A program made the translations under genes and the position numbers. Below the pieces are notes generated by a model. That model saw nothing but the letters and a program-made list of their open reading frames with translations. It was not told where the DNA came from and searched no databases. A stretch of 64,000 nt of DNA from Shinisaurus crocodilurus (lineage: Eukaryota; Chordata; Lepidosauria; Squamata; Shinisauridae): assembly GCA_021292165.1 (NCBI GenBank), contig JAHFWL010000434.1, positions 682,001 through 746,000 on the forward strand, written 5' to 3'. Positions 33,265 through 44,648 of this stretch are shown in pieces. The first letter of the stretch is position 1; each line of letters begins with the position of its first letter.

Positions 33265-35020
33265 AACCTAGGAGTGTTGAACCTCCTTCAGCCTGAGGGC
33301 CAAGTTACATTCCAGAGAAGCTTGCAGGGGCCATGTTCCAGTGGTGGGTAGAGTAGAGCAGTCAAAGGCGAAGGGCCAAAAATACCAGCATATTTGATCT
33401 TAAAGCTCTTACTGCCGGTAACTAAGCCTTAGGAGAGGCATGTCAAGTTTTTAAATCGGGGAGCATAGTGCACAAAAGCCGGGAAGCCACCAAAGGATCA
33501 GGGGTTTGGGGAAACAGGGTGGGGCCAGGGGATGGTGGGCATGGGCTGTCTGGGGAACTGCACAGAGCTGGAGTGGGACCCTGGGATATTTCCCCCAGGC
33601 CTGAAGTTCTGCACCCCTGCTTTAACCCTTTCTCACCCATGCCACTTTTCCAGATAAAATTATCCACCAGTATGACTGTCACTACCCTCACTCTGACTCC
33701 TGTTTGCTTGGCGGGGGGGGGGACCTGCCCCCCCCCGCCTCTTCTGTGCAGCAAATAGCAGCTTGGGGAGCAATTTGGGCTGGAGGAAGGCACAGGGGGC
33801 ACGTCAAACAGCCCCCTCTCCCCATCACTGCTTTGAACAAATTGGCAGCCCGACACCCAGCCGGCGCTTCATTGTTGTTGTGCTGTTTTTTGTGTTGTTT
33901 TGTTTTAAACGAAGGGATCAGTTACAGATCGCCGGCATGATGTGCATCTTGGCCCAGTGAAATAACATTGCTGCTCCTCAGCTCAGGTTTTTCAGGTGAA
34001 ATCTGGGCTTCGGGTTTTGATAATACACTTCCTGAAAAGATTTACACTAATTCAGGGGGGGGGGGGGGCTCAGAAAAGACTGTGATTGTATAGGGCAGCC
34101 TTCCCCAACCTGGCGCCCTCAAGATGTGTTGGACTTGGACTGCAGTTTTAGGTGGTGGGTTTTTTTTCATATTTTTGTGCGGCTAAATTTGCGTACAATT
34201 CCAGGAAGTAAAAAACAACAACAGCCGCGAGTCCACAGAATCTGTGCAACTCAGAAAAAGCTGGAGAATCTGCGGGTCGGATTCAGAGCTACCTGAACTC
34301 ATTTGAATCCATCGTGGATTTCTCTAACATGCCAAAGCAAGCGCAGCCATTAAAATGTATTATGATATCACTCCCCATCCATTCTCTGAACTTCTGTTTA
34401 TTATAAAGCGAGCATAATCTTTCTCCCCCCCTACTTACTTGTTATCGAGTAAAGGGGTACTTTGGGTGGGGGGGTGGACCTCTCCACATCCCACTTCATT
34501 ACCCCCTATTAACTTTCTAAGCACCCTGCAACCTTTGCATGAAATACCAGAAAAACTAATTAGGGCAATAAAGCATGATGATTTTTGTCAGGCATTTTGA
34601 GAAAGTGAACATCACTTTCTAACTTCCACTTTATCGTCCTTTATGCATGCACATTAGCAAGTTAGTTTCTTGCCACCGTCCATGCTAGACTCTGTAATGG
34701 GAAATTACTTTGCAGTCAAAAACAGAAATTTAATGCTTGGAGACAAAATAAAGGTACTGTAGAAGGCATGAGCGAAGAGGGGGGGGGGCGTTGTTGGATT
34801 TAGTGATGGGCTTTCCTAAGCTTCTTTCCAGAAGTTATGTTTCTTAATCACATTCTACCTTTCTTTCATGGCAGTGTATCTATCAGGTTCCCAAATAATC
34901 TCCCATCCGTCACTGACCAGACCCTGCACAATCATGTCACAAGGACTTGTACTCATTTATATACTACAGTGTGATGGGAACCAGAAAAGAGATCCTAGGA
35001 AAATAGTTTACTGCGGTAAG
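33260..35020. other. Repeat-poor stretch
   Basis: Apart from G runs (33711, 34055, 34782) and a MITE end at 34096-34140 ('cagccttccccaacctgg'), nothing is recognised. The 34500-34760 part has many homeodomain-like ATTA/TAAT words and could be conserved non-coding DNA; that is inference. Confidence 0.35.
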
Positions 35021-35027
35021 CTGACAG

Positions 35028-35725
35028 AATCATAGAATTGGATGGGTCCTTGGAGGCCATCTAGTCCAGCTCAGTGCAGGAAATTAAGAGCTAGCTCATC
35101 CCCAACAGATGGCTGTCCATCCAAACTGGCACTGGGAAAGCACATGGCTTTATCAAGACTAGCACAATTTGTGCAAATAGTGCCAGGCCACGTGTTTTCC
35201 GGGTGCCATTTTGCACAAAAAAGGCCCTTTTTTGCACAAAATGGCACCCGAAAAACACGCAGCTTTTGTGCAAATCATGCTAGTCATGTTAAAGCCACAT
35301 GCTTTCCCGGTGCCAATTTGTGAAAATTCTATTGGCGGTTTGAAAAAAATACACAAATCATACAGACAGAAGTCTATGAAAAAACCTCGACTCAGCCTGC
35401 TTCCAGTCATCAGATCAGAAGTGGGCAGGAAATCCAGCGAATTCAAATGAGCCAAATTTCCCTGTTTCGGTGCATCTCTGCTCACACATCCCTAAGAGAA
35501 GACTGTGACGAGGACCTGGTCCTGGTAGCACTCCTCAAATACGCAAAGGGCTGTCACATAGAAGAGGGTAAAGACTCATTCCCTGCAACCTCGGGTTACC
35601 GGAGTAGATTGAATGGGCTTAAATTACAGGAGGATAGATTTGAGTTGAAGATTAGGATAAACTTCTTGATGGTAAGAGCAGTCTGACAATGGAACCAATT
35701 ACTTACAGAGGTGGTGGACTCTCCC
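35028..35725 (+). repeat. CR1-like LINE 3' region split by a palindromic element
   Basis: The left part (35028-35120: 'atcatagaattggatgggtc', 'ctagtccagctcagtgcagg') and the right part (35500-35725: 'gcaaagggctgtcacataga', 'aacttcttgatggtaagagc', 'ggtggtggactctcc') are from the same type of tail. A palindromic element occupies the middle. Confidence 0.6.
35125..35480. mobile_element. Palindromic element copy 1 ('gccattttgcacaaaa')
   Basis: A tight hairpin 'gggtgccattttgcacaaaa' and its complement at 35200-35250 lies inside outer arms 'aagcacatggcttta' / 'taaagccacatgcttt', followed by 'ttggcggtttgaaaaaaata' and 'ccagtcatcagatcagaa'. Confidence 0.7.
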
Positions 35726-35727
35726 TT

Positions 35728-36060
35728 GCAAATTGCGCCAAGCCACATGCTTTTCAGGTGCCTTTTTGTGCAGAAAAGGCCTTTTTTTGTGCAAAACGGC
35801 ACCCGATTTGTGCAAATCACACCAAGCCATGTGTTTTTCGGGTGCCATTTTGCACCAAAAAGGCCCCTTTTTTGCACAAAATGGCACCCCAAAAACATGT
35901 GGCTTTTGTGCAAATCACACTAATCATGTTAAAGACAAATTATATTGGCGGTTTGAAAAAAAAATACACAAATCGTGGTCCATCTTACAGACGGAAGTCC
36001 GCAAAAGAACCTTGACTTGGCCCACTTCCAATCATCAGATCAGATCTGGAGGTCAAGCAG
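35728..36060. mobile_element. Palindromic element copy 2
   Basis: Same order as copy 1: 'gccaagccacatgcttttc', hairpin 'ggtgccattttgcaccaaaa' with complement, 'ttggcggtttgaaaaaaaaa' and 'ccaatcatcagatcagat'. An extra 'gtgcaaaacggcacccgatt' segment lengthens the left arm. Confidence 0.7.
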
Positions 36061-36061
36061 G

Positions 36062-36320
36062 CATCAGCATTGTCTTGTTTCCGGCACCTCCTGAAAACAT
36101 CTTCATTTCGGGGGTCCTTCCTTGGGTGACCAGCCACTCTTTTTATTGATATTCTGTTTTAATATAGTGTTTTCTTCTTTTAAAAAAATAATAATAATCT
36201 TTTTATTGTGTTTTTAAATGCTGAACACCACCTTGATGGCTTTTTAGCAGATAAGGTGGTATATAAATGATTATTATGATTATGATTATTATGATTATTG
36301 ATGATGATGATCATGATGAT
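36062..36320 (+). repeat. L2-like LINE tail with (ATG/ATT)n
   Basis: 'cacctcctgaaaacatcttc', 'gaacaccaccttgatggc', 'ggtggtatataaatga' then a GAT/TAT trinucleotide tract to 36320. Confidence 0.6.
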
Positions 36321-36451
36321 GAAGCACATATATGTATGAAGAAGGTCCCAGGTTCAATCCCTGGTGTCTCCTGGTAGCAAGAGTGAGCAAGATATTTGTC
36401 TGAGGCCTTGGACAGCCTCTGCCAGTTAGGGAAGGCTGTACTGTACTGTGC

Positions 36452-36600
36452 TTTATTTATTTATTTATTTATTTCATTTCATTTTTATACCGCCCAATAG
36501 CTGAAGCTCTCTGGGCGGCTCACAGCAATTAACAAGACAGTCCCTGCCCGCAGGCTTACAATCTAAAAAGACACGACACACAAGGAAAAAGGAATGGGGA
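36452..36600 (-). repeat. L2-like LINE tail
   Basis: (TTTA)n, 'taccgcccaatagctgaagc', 'tctctgggcggctcaca' and 'cccgcaggcttacaatc' are the usual 3' end in reverse. Confidence 0.6.
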
Positions 36601-36851
36601 GGAAAGAAGAGGGAATATTAATGAATACTCCTGGCAGGGCTGGTGGAATGGCCCTGCGCTCCCTCTCTTCTCCCTCCTCTCAGCCTGCTGGAATGGCTGG
36701 TGGTGGTGGCAGTTGAGGGAGGAGGAGCGTTCAGGAGGGTGGCCTTTCAGCAGGGCTGGTGGTCCCAATGGTGTCTACCTCGATATAAGGCAGCTTCATT
36801 TGTAACAATAATTACCACAATGAAGGTCTAATCCATGTCCAAAGCCTTTAA

Positions 36852-36988
36852 GGGTGCAATCCTATGGATGTTTAGACAGAAAAAAAAAGGTCCTACAACT
36901 CCCAGCATGCCCCAGCCTGCATGGCTGGCTGGGGCATGCTGGGAGTTGTAAGACTTTTTTCTGTCTAAACATCCATAGGATTGTACCC
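36852..36988. mobile_element. TTAA-type palindromic MITE
   Basis: GGGTGCAATCCTATGGATG and its complement ATAGGATTGTACCC are the ends; TTAA precedes and CTAA overlaps the right border. Confidence 0.82.
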
Positions 36989-37887
36989 TAACGCTTAGGC
37001 TGGGGTAACAGGGGCGGGACTGGGAGAAGGGATGCGGCCATTTGGGAAATCCGGATTTGGCCTGGGGTTCTACACACCCTGCTGCATTAAGGAATTGGAC
37101 AAAAAATAGTGGCAGGTTGAAAATAATTGAATTACGCTCATGATGAAGCCGACTTGAGGCTCACCTGTCTTTTGTGTCAGGGCAATTTCTATATTCTGTG
37201 CTGCAGGGCCCTTGAGAGAAATGTCACTGTTGCAACTGACTTGCTCCACTGTAATGCAACAGAGGCCTACTTCTCGCTGAGATAGTAAACTGGTGTCGGG
37301 GCAAAATAGGATTTTATGTATTTATTTTATGGAAATATTTCTACCCTGCCTTCCTGTCACAAAGATAGTCAAGGCAGTTAAGAATAACCATAAAAGCAAA
37401 TATAAAACAAGATAATGCATTACAAACGTTATGATTCAAAGCTCGTCCATATAAAATAAATAAATAAATATTCTGCATATAGAAAATGAGATGCTTTTCT
37501 CTAGGGGAAATGGATTGATTAACTGTTTCAATTTGATTTTGGAGTTAGAAATGAAATGAAAATTGTAGTGAACTTTTGCAGAGATAGGTCCTTTTTATTG
37601 TATATTGGAATAATTACTTTAAGTATCCTCAATCAGAAAAACATCTGTTTCCCAGATCAGTTCAGTTTATTTGTGTTGGCCACTGGCCATAACAAAACAT
37701 CTGTTTTTTCTTGGTTGTGCAACAATAGCAGCTATGACTACAGCCATAACTAGGTGTCGGGGATAAAGGTTCATTCATTCAAATCCCTCCTCAAAGCTCA
37801 CCTTTCCTGTGAAATATTTGGCACAATCCTCTAATTCCCATGCCCTACTGTAATGAGAGATGGATGAATTGGTCTATTTCTGGTCTG

Positions 37888-38118
37888 TGTCATATTTATT
37901 TATTTATTACATTTATATCCCGCCTTTTTTCCTGCAAGGAAACCCAAGACAGCTTACATAATCCTCCTCCTCCTCTCCATGTTATCCTCATAACAGCACT
38001 GTGAGGTAGGTTATGCTGAGAGTCCGTGACTGGCCCAAAGTCACCCAGTGAGTTTCATGGCCGATCTCCCGAGTCCCAGTCCAACACCCTAACTACTACG
38101 CCACACTGGCTCTCACAT
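37888..38118 (-). mobile_element. tRNA-type SINE
   Basis: (TTTA)n start, 'tatcccgccttttttcctgc', 'aaggaaacccaaga', 'gtcacccagtgagtttcat', and box A region 'aacaccctaactactacgcc'. Confidence 0.85.
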
Positions 38119-38849
38119 CTTTACATGTGTTCATTCGGAAGTCCATTCCATCCCATTTCTGCATGTATCTGAAAGTTGTTGTTTTTTAAGCTGCACAAAA
38201 AATTGTATTAGTTTTGAACATATTTCCCTTCCACAAAATACACAGTTTCGCATGCATTTGCTTCAAGGTACCTTTTTTGTGTGTGCATTTTTGCATACTT
38301 TTGGGGTATGATTATAACTTAAAATACACATTTTGCGTTTCTGAGCTGAGAACTGTATCTCAAAATTTGGAGAAGTGCAAAAACCCGAGGAATACCTCTT
38401 TCCCAATCTACATATTAGTCCAGGAATTGCAAAACAGGTCAGTTTGCTAAAAAACAAAAAACAAAAATGCAGGCTGAAAGCAATCCTCAAGCACACTGCC
38501 TAGGTACTTGCCGTTGTAGTAGCGCATATTCTTTCCCTGTTTAACCCTCGCCTATGCCTCCTTCCCCTTCATCCGTTGACTCCCTGTATTGAATGATTGC
38601 AAGACCTTAAGGGCAGGGGGTTGTCCCCTTACACTCTGCGAAGTGCCATTCACGTTGATGTCAGTAACTAACTAAGTAACAGCTTCGATTTTTCTCTGAC
38701 ATGCTCGTTTTCTATGTGCCAGGAAGCATTCAGTCCTGTGAATCCCCGCTTGGATTCTGAAATGATATAACCCTGATGCAGGTTTACCACCTCAGTGAGA
38801 ACTAGGCCTTAGACATCACTAAATTAGCTTAGGGTGGTGACTTACGTAT

Positions 38850-39225
38850 CGCTCCCCCCAAAAGAGGAAATGCATCATCAGAAAGGAGGACATGAATTTG
38901 CATGTGCTGATTCATATGTATAGATGCAAATTAAGAAATACTGACTATGATTTAAATAGAAATACAGTAGAACTCACTGTTTACTCTGGGGAAGTCTGTG
39001 ACAAGGTGACCCGTTTGCCTGTGTAGTCTGCTTTCCAGGGGCTAAGTGTTGATGGGCAATTCCAAGGCCCTTCCTGCTCTCCCCTTTTTTGTTATTCTTT
39101 AAATCATAAATCCCTTTTTATTATTTATCTTTAAACTGGACAACCCATCAAACAGAGGACACCTTCAAATAGAGGATTATCCTTTGACCTCCCTTCAAAT
39201 GGAGGACTGTGCTCTGAAAAAGAAG
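38850..39225 (-). repeat. 'cctctatttgaa' family, reverse copy
   Basis: 'aaaagaggaaatgcatcatc', AT-rich centre, 'caacccatcaaacagaggac' and 'tcaaatagaggattatcc'; a second 'caaatggaggactgtgct' block follows. Confidence 0.7.
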
Positions 39226-39384
39226 GCACAGAGCCACTCTAAGCAAGCTGGATTGGGGCCAAGATGTTCTGTGTGTACCCTTAATAATGTAAAATGTGAA
39301 TGATAATACTGAAGTTGGGTTGCATCCAGCTTCCACATTGCACCCGTGGAATGGATGCTGCTGGTGGAATGGGACTTCAACATT

Positions 39385-39665
39385 CGAATATAAGAGCATA
39401 AGAAGAGCCATGCTGGATCAGACCAAGGGTCCATCTAGTCCAGCATTCTGTTCACACAGTGGCCAACCAGCTGTCCACGGGATCCCACAAGCAGGACATG
39501 AGTGCAACAGCACCCTCCTGCCCACGTTAGCAACTGGTGTAATGAAGGGCACATGGGGGGGCTGCAGGGAGGCGGAGAGGATACAGAAATCCCATCCTCC
39601 CAGCGGCATCAGCTCCATGGGCACAACAAGGAAGCGGGAGCCAACCCCTTGAAAATATGTTTTCG
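39385..39665 (-). repeat. CR1-like LINE 3' UTR fragment
   Basis: 'agaagagccatgctggatca', 'ccatctagtccagcattctg' and 'gcaggacatgagtgcaac' match the reverse of the family at 29490. Confidence 0.75.
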
Positions 39666-40649
39666 AACATGTGTACTATTAATAACAGAGGAAACAGCAA
39701 GAGGGACATAGATTAGAATTTTTTATCTAATATATAACCCAAAATTTAAAAATGCCTCTAATGGTTAGGTTTTATAAATGTTGTAAATTCTGGATGCAGT
39801 TGAAAATATTAATTGTTGTAATGTTCCATATATGTTTATAGTTTTTTTAGGAGTGTTTTAAAATGTTAATAATGTTTTGTAATGACATTTCAGTTACAGC
39901 CCCTGAGGAAGGAGATTTCTTTCTGAAATGCGTTGGGACCCAAAAAAAAGTTTTTCAGGCACTTGAGAGTATCTTCTCTCCTGTTTTGTAGAATTAATAA
40001 CAACCACCAGGGAATTGGATTTATTGCTTGTCTAGACCTGTATTTGTATACCCTAGCTTAAGACAATAGGGATGCTACCACACAAAGCAATTGCTACATG
40101 AACATTTAGCATCACAAGAGCTGCTTTGTTACAGACTGCTTTGAGCAACAACAAAACATTACACTTACGGTATATTAGCTTTCTAGGGCATTTTGCCCTT
40201 GCGCTGCATTGCTATATGGATTGATATTCGCATACATATCCCTGCTATTATATAGGAACAGTCTTTATTTACTTTAGAATGCATATCCTGACTTTAAGTC
40301 CTATTGATTTCAATGGGAGATGATTTAAACATCTGCTTTACTTTCCTACTGAAATCAATGATACTTAACAAGAGTTTTGATTGGATCGTGCCCACTGACC
40401 ATGGAAGATTTACACAATGATCATGGCAACTCAAATAAATTCAAACTACTTTATTGACTGTCATTCTGCACTGTAGTTGTTTTCCTTTGGAAACAGGATG
40501 AATTATTTGAATTTAAAACAACAATAATAATTGTTTTCTAACCATCTATCTATCTATTTATCTAGCTATCTAAATAGTAGAGCATCTGTGAAGGTGAAAC
40601 CTCTGGGCCAACATTGCTCAAGCCTCTTTGTTTTGGGGGTAAACATATG

Positions 40650-40930
40650 CAATTTAGGATGCCCATGTGCCCTCCTTTACAGAGGAAAGTCCACTATTTG
40701 AAGGGCTGTCCATTCCAAGTCCAGTTTAAAACTGAAGAACCATAAGAAGAGAGATCCAACGGCTTTAGTAGCCCATCAACAATCAGCACCTGGACAGCAG
40801 ACTGAGCAGGCACACACAGGTCACCTGGTCACAGTCTTCCCCACTATGGTGCGATGTATTGCATTTCTCTTTCCATGTCCTCTTTTTTCCTCCTTTTTGG
40901 TGATGCATTTCCTTTTTTTCTTTTCTAATG
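40650..40930 (+). repeat. 'cctctatttgaa' family copy
   Basis: 'tgccctcctttacagaggaa', 'gaaccataagaagagagatc', 'cagactgagcagg' and 'cctcctttttggtgatgcat' in family order; the AT-rich centre is mostly deleted. Confidence 0.7.
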
Positions 40931-40959
40931 AAGATAATGATGATGAACAAGAAGCATAA

Positions 40960-41178
40960 GTGGCCATGCTACTGAAGTTGCCTTATAGTGAGACAGACCA
41001 TGGGTCCATCTATCCCATTACTGTCTAGTCTGACAGTCAGTAGACCACCAAAGTCACAGGCAGACCCACTTTGCAAGATCCTTTTAGCTGGAGAGGCTTT
41101 GAATTGAGCTTGGGATTCGGACCTTTTGCATGCAAAGCTTGTGCTCTACCAGTGACTGATGGCTCCTCTCCAAAGGTG
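40960..41178 (-). mobile_element. tRNA-Ala-type SINE
   Basis: 'gaagttgccttatagtgaga', 'ggtccatctatcccattact' and tRNA head 'ttgtgctctaccagtgactg' in reverse. Confidence 0.75.
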
Positions 41179-41256
41179 TAAGAGGCAGTTACTAGGGGAG
41201 AAGGTGTATAAAGGGTACTAAGTGGGTACCACCAGATCCCAACACAGTGCTTTATG

Positions 41257-41455
41257 GGGAGGGGCTGTAGCTCAGTGGTAGAGCACATGTTTTACATGCA
41301 GAAGATCCCAGGTTCAATCCCTGGCATCTCCAGGGAGGGCTAGGAAAGACTCCTGCCTGAAACCCTGGAGAGCTGCTGCCAGTCAGTGCTGACAATACTG
41401 GGCTAGATGGACCAACGGTCTGACTCAGTATAAGGCAGCTTCCTATGTTCCTATG
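41257..41455 (+). mobile_element. tRNA-Ala-derived SINE, best copy
   Basis: The head at 41261-41332 folds as a near-complete tRNA: 5' GGGGCTG pairs with 3' CATCTCC, D-arm 'tagctcagtggtagagc' (box A), anticodon arm 'catgttttacatgcaga', T-arm 'ggttcaatccctggc' (box B). The overall sequence is closest to tRNA-Ala, but the anticodon position reads TAC. The unrelated tail (41333-41455) with 'gggctagatggaccaacggt' marks it as a SINE rather than a tRNA gene. Confidence 0.88.
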
Positions 41456-42189
41456 ATGCCAAGCAACATTAGGTCATTTCCTTCTAGTTAAGGATAGTGT
41501 CCTTAATTGATATTTTTTTAAAAAAATTGATTGTTTTATAATGTTGGAGGATGTGTGTGGGTGAAACCTAAAGATTAACCTTACTGCCTTGTTAAGTTGC
41601 GTTTGGTGGTAGACCTAGTTCTACCACTAGGTCTTTAGACCTAGTTCTAGGATGCCAACAAAATATTAGTTCACATCTTTCAGTTTAATGAAAGCAAACC
41701 ATCACAAAGCCTTTCAAGTAAGCTGCCTGTGCTACACTGGAGGAAGCAAAAAAGTTCCTGCTGGTTCTCTTGAGCCTCGGATTACATTTTACAGTAATAC
41801 AGTCATTATACACTCCTTCCTCACAGATGTGTAACTTTATTGAGCCAAGAACTATCTTGTTGTGCGAAACCAAAGTTTTATCTGAGAGGCTCAGGCTGGC
41901 TTTTCCCCATTCAATTATAGCTTTAGGCATGTTTATCCAAAAGTACATCCAACTGTGCTCACTTAGGCTTAAGAATGAAAGTTCATCTCCTTCAACATCC
42001 TCTTTGCAACAGTGGTCAACCAGATGTCTCTAGGAAACCTACAAGTTGGGACATGAATACAGCAGCCTCCTTCCCTCCCTCCTCTGGTTTACTGAATGGA
42101 TTAATTTGGAATACTTTTATCCTGCCTTCCAACATGTATTGGCCTCCCTTATTATTTTATTTTATTTATTTTTTATTTATTACATTTCT

Positions 42190-42305
42190 ATCAGGGGAGG
42201 CTGGTGACTTCTATGTCAGTGGGGCTCTTTATCCATTGTGTCTTCATGTTCGAGCTTTATAGGAGTTATCCATGGTGCTCCAAAATTCATTTGGGTTCGC
42301 ATTTT
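42190..42305. mobile_element. Half MITE of the GGAGGCTGGTG family
   Basis: One arm only ('caggggaggctggtgacttc', 'agctttataggagttatcca'); the second arm is missing. Confidence 0.65.
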
Positions 42306-42369
42306 CATGTGGACTGAGCAAATGCACACTTTCTGAAGAAAGGAACCAAAAATAGAACTACCAATATTG

Positions 42370-43080
42370 TGGTGCAAATCAATGGTATGACCATACCTGG
42401 CATGCTGTATATGGTTCTGGTCACTGGATCTCAAAAGGGATTTTGTAGAGCTGACGTCGATGCAGAAAAGGGCAACCACTATGGGTCAAGACTAGGCGGG
42501 AGCAACTTCCCTATGGGGAAAAATTAGGGTGGGTTTGTTTTTTTTGCTTAGACAAAAAGGGTGATTACGTGGGGACATGAGAGAGGTATATAAAATTATG
42601 CATGGTGTGAAGAAAGTGGATCTCTCAAAATGTTAGAACCTGGGGTCATTCCATTACGCTGGATGGTGAGATATTCAGGACAGATAAAAGGAAGCACTTC
42701 CTCACACCATGCATAGTTAAACTATGGAATTTTCTACCACAAGCTGTAATGATGGCCACCAACCTCCGCCACATCTTTAAAAGGAGATCAGTCAGATTCA
42801 TTAGAGGGTAAGGCAATCAATGGCTACTAGTCCTGATGACCATATATTACCTCCAGTATCAGAGACAGTTTGACTCTCAGTACCAGTTACTGGGGAACAC
42901 AACTGAGAAGGTACTGTTGTGCTAATGTCCTTCTTGTGGGCTTTCCATAGGCATCTGATTATATTACTAATATTATTACTTAATATATACCCCGCTTTTA
43001 GGATTAAAACAACAACAACCCTCAGTGGTTGGCCACTGTGGGAACAGAATGCTGGACTAGATAGGCTTTGGGTAGGGCAC
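42370..43080 (+). repeat. CR1-like LINE 3' UTR
   Basis: Longest copy of the tail: 'gcagaaaagggcaaccacta', 'ataaaattatgcatggtgtg', 'gataaaaggaagcacttcct', 'gatggccaccaacctccgcc', 'ggttggccactgtgggaaca'. A 60-bp AT-rich insert interrupts it near 42957-43020. Confidence 0.75.
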
Positions 43081-43456
43081 GTCTTACATTTTTGTTTGGC
43101 ATTATTTGCCAGTTTGCTTTAATACATCATTTAATCTGGTCCTGATACAGACTGGAACCTGGCTGAAATTGAAAATGTTGCCTTTGGCTTTTCCTGTTCT
43201 GATTAAGCGGGTAAAGCTCATTGCAATTAGCATTAAGGCTGGAGCAGGCTGTCCCCTGAGTATCCCCAAGCTGAGGAGATCAGAAGCTGGTGACATTCTC
43301 AACAAATAGTATTGATAGAAGCACAACAGCTGGGCCTGCTAAGTGGCCTTCTCTGACTGTAAAGTGCCTAAGTCAAAACCTTTTGTGTGTGTTTTTTTAA
43401 AAAAAGTATTACCCTGCAGCTAATCAGCATAATCTGTAATTAAATGCACAAGACTG

Positions 43457-43472
43457 TAATCAAGTGGGATTA
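43457..43472 (+). promoter_or_regulatory. Paired Otx/CRX-like homeodomain sites
   Basis: TAATC at 43457-43461 and GGATTA at 43467-43472 form an inverted pair about 330 bp upstream of the opsin ATG. TAATCC/GGATTA is the K50 homeodomain (OTX/CRX) site that regulates many photoreceptor genes. The sites are short and could occur by chance; the flanking 43380-43560 stretch is repeat-free. Confidence 0.3.
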
Positions 43473-43793
43473 CCAAGAGTTTGGCGGACCAGCCCGATCT
43501 CATTATCAGCCCACTGCACAGCCTGATTCTAAGTGCTGCCATCTATATGAGCTGTCAGTTCCTCTTTTTTTTTCATAGCAATGAGCTCAGATAGAGCTCC
43601 GGTGGTTGACTTGGCTTTAGCCGCAGCCTGCAAGAAAAGGCACCTGGCCAAACCACGCCAACTTTTCCAACAGCCATTCCCTTCTCAAGGGGGAAGAGGC
43701 ATATGGAATGCTCCATGGCTAACTAAAATTGATCCTGACTTGCATTTGCTTCCCGTTCTGTGGGGATTTTTTGTTTTGTTTTGTTTCTTGCAG

Positions 43794-43881
43794 ATGGAAA
43801 ATGCCTCCAGTTCCTCAGCGTTCCTGTCAACCTTATCTGAAGAAGAAGACCTGATTTTTGGAACCCTCTACTCACTCTTCG
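43794..43881 (+). CDS. OPN5-like (neuropsin-group) opsin, coding exon 1
   Basis: This exon encodes residues 1-29 plus the first base of Gly30: an extracellular N-terminus beginning MENASSSS, with an N-glycosylation sequon at Asn3, an acidic patch EEED, then the start of TM1 (FGTLYSLF). The exon ends at a GTAAAG splice donor at 43882 in phase 1, and the next exon at 55699 restores Gly30 exactly. Opsins of this family are retinal-binding seven-helix receptors of the plasma membrane; OPN5 itself is a short-wavelength sensor. The ATG directly follows a pyrimidine-rich run ending in CAG, so it may be the first base triplet after a 5' UTR intron. The reading frame is also open upstream to an ATG at 43581, but that part looks non-coding and passes through the pyrimidine tract. 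The assignment rests on the match of the joined protein to the OPN5 group and is weaker for this exon alone because N-termini diverge fast. Confidence 0.72.
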
Positions 43882-44648
43882 GTAAAGGGGAATGGGAAGT
43901 GGTTTCACAAGAAAAACAGTCCACGAGAAAACAAGCCATGCAAGCTACTAGCAGATCTAGCATACGATGTTCTAGGGACCTTGGAGTTTGCTTGATGATC
44001 AAGTGTTATTTGTATTTGCTTGAAAGTGGTTTGCTCTTTGGCTCCACTGTAAAGTCACACGACTCCCCAACCTCTTCTGCCAGGGAAACGCTGCCTGACA
44101 TAGGATCCAAAATTTGAAGCCACTCGGGAATTACAGTCCTGGCATTTGGTTTATTCTTCTTTGTTTAAAGTATTTATATCCTGCTTCATTATCATACTGA
44201 TTGCCTAGGGGGTCAGCGCACAGCTTTCTTAGGCAGGGGATGGGCCGGTCACTGATTGAAAACATTTTCCCCACCCAGCAGTACTGATGGGAGATCTGCT
44301 GCTAAGGCTGCTATATTTTGCACTAGTTGTAGTTTCTGAATAGTCTGCAAAGGCGGCCCCAATACCCATGCTGGCTGGGGATTATGGGATTTGTAGTCCA
44401 ATGCATCTGGAGGGCACTGGGTTGTGGAAGGCTGCATGACAGGATGTTGGCAGGGTCTGCAAAATGCATCTTCTTCAAATTTGTTTGACCTTGCCAGCTC
44501 GTGTTTCCAGACAAAATGGAGACTCTCGAGCCCCGGGTGACAGTGGGGAGACTCAAAATGGAGGCAAAGTGGTCCTCTCTGGCAACACAGTGATCGAATG
44601 AGGTCCAGCCAGAAGCCTGTGGACAATGCAGCTGGAGGTTTCATAGAT

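Noticed and set aside
41261..41332. Possible functional tRNA gene
   Set aside because: It has a mismatch in the acceptor stem and is followed by the SINE body shared with many copies, with no pol III terminator at the expected place.
43581..43793. Longer opsin N-terminus starting at 43581
   Set aside because: The added 71 residues pass through a splice-acceptor-like pyrimidine tract and look unlike any opsin N-terminus; kept only as a question in the findings.
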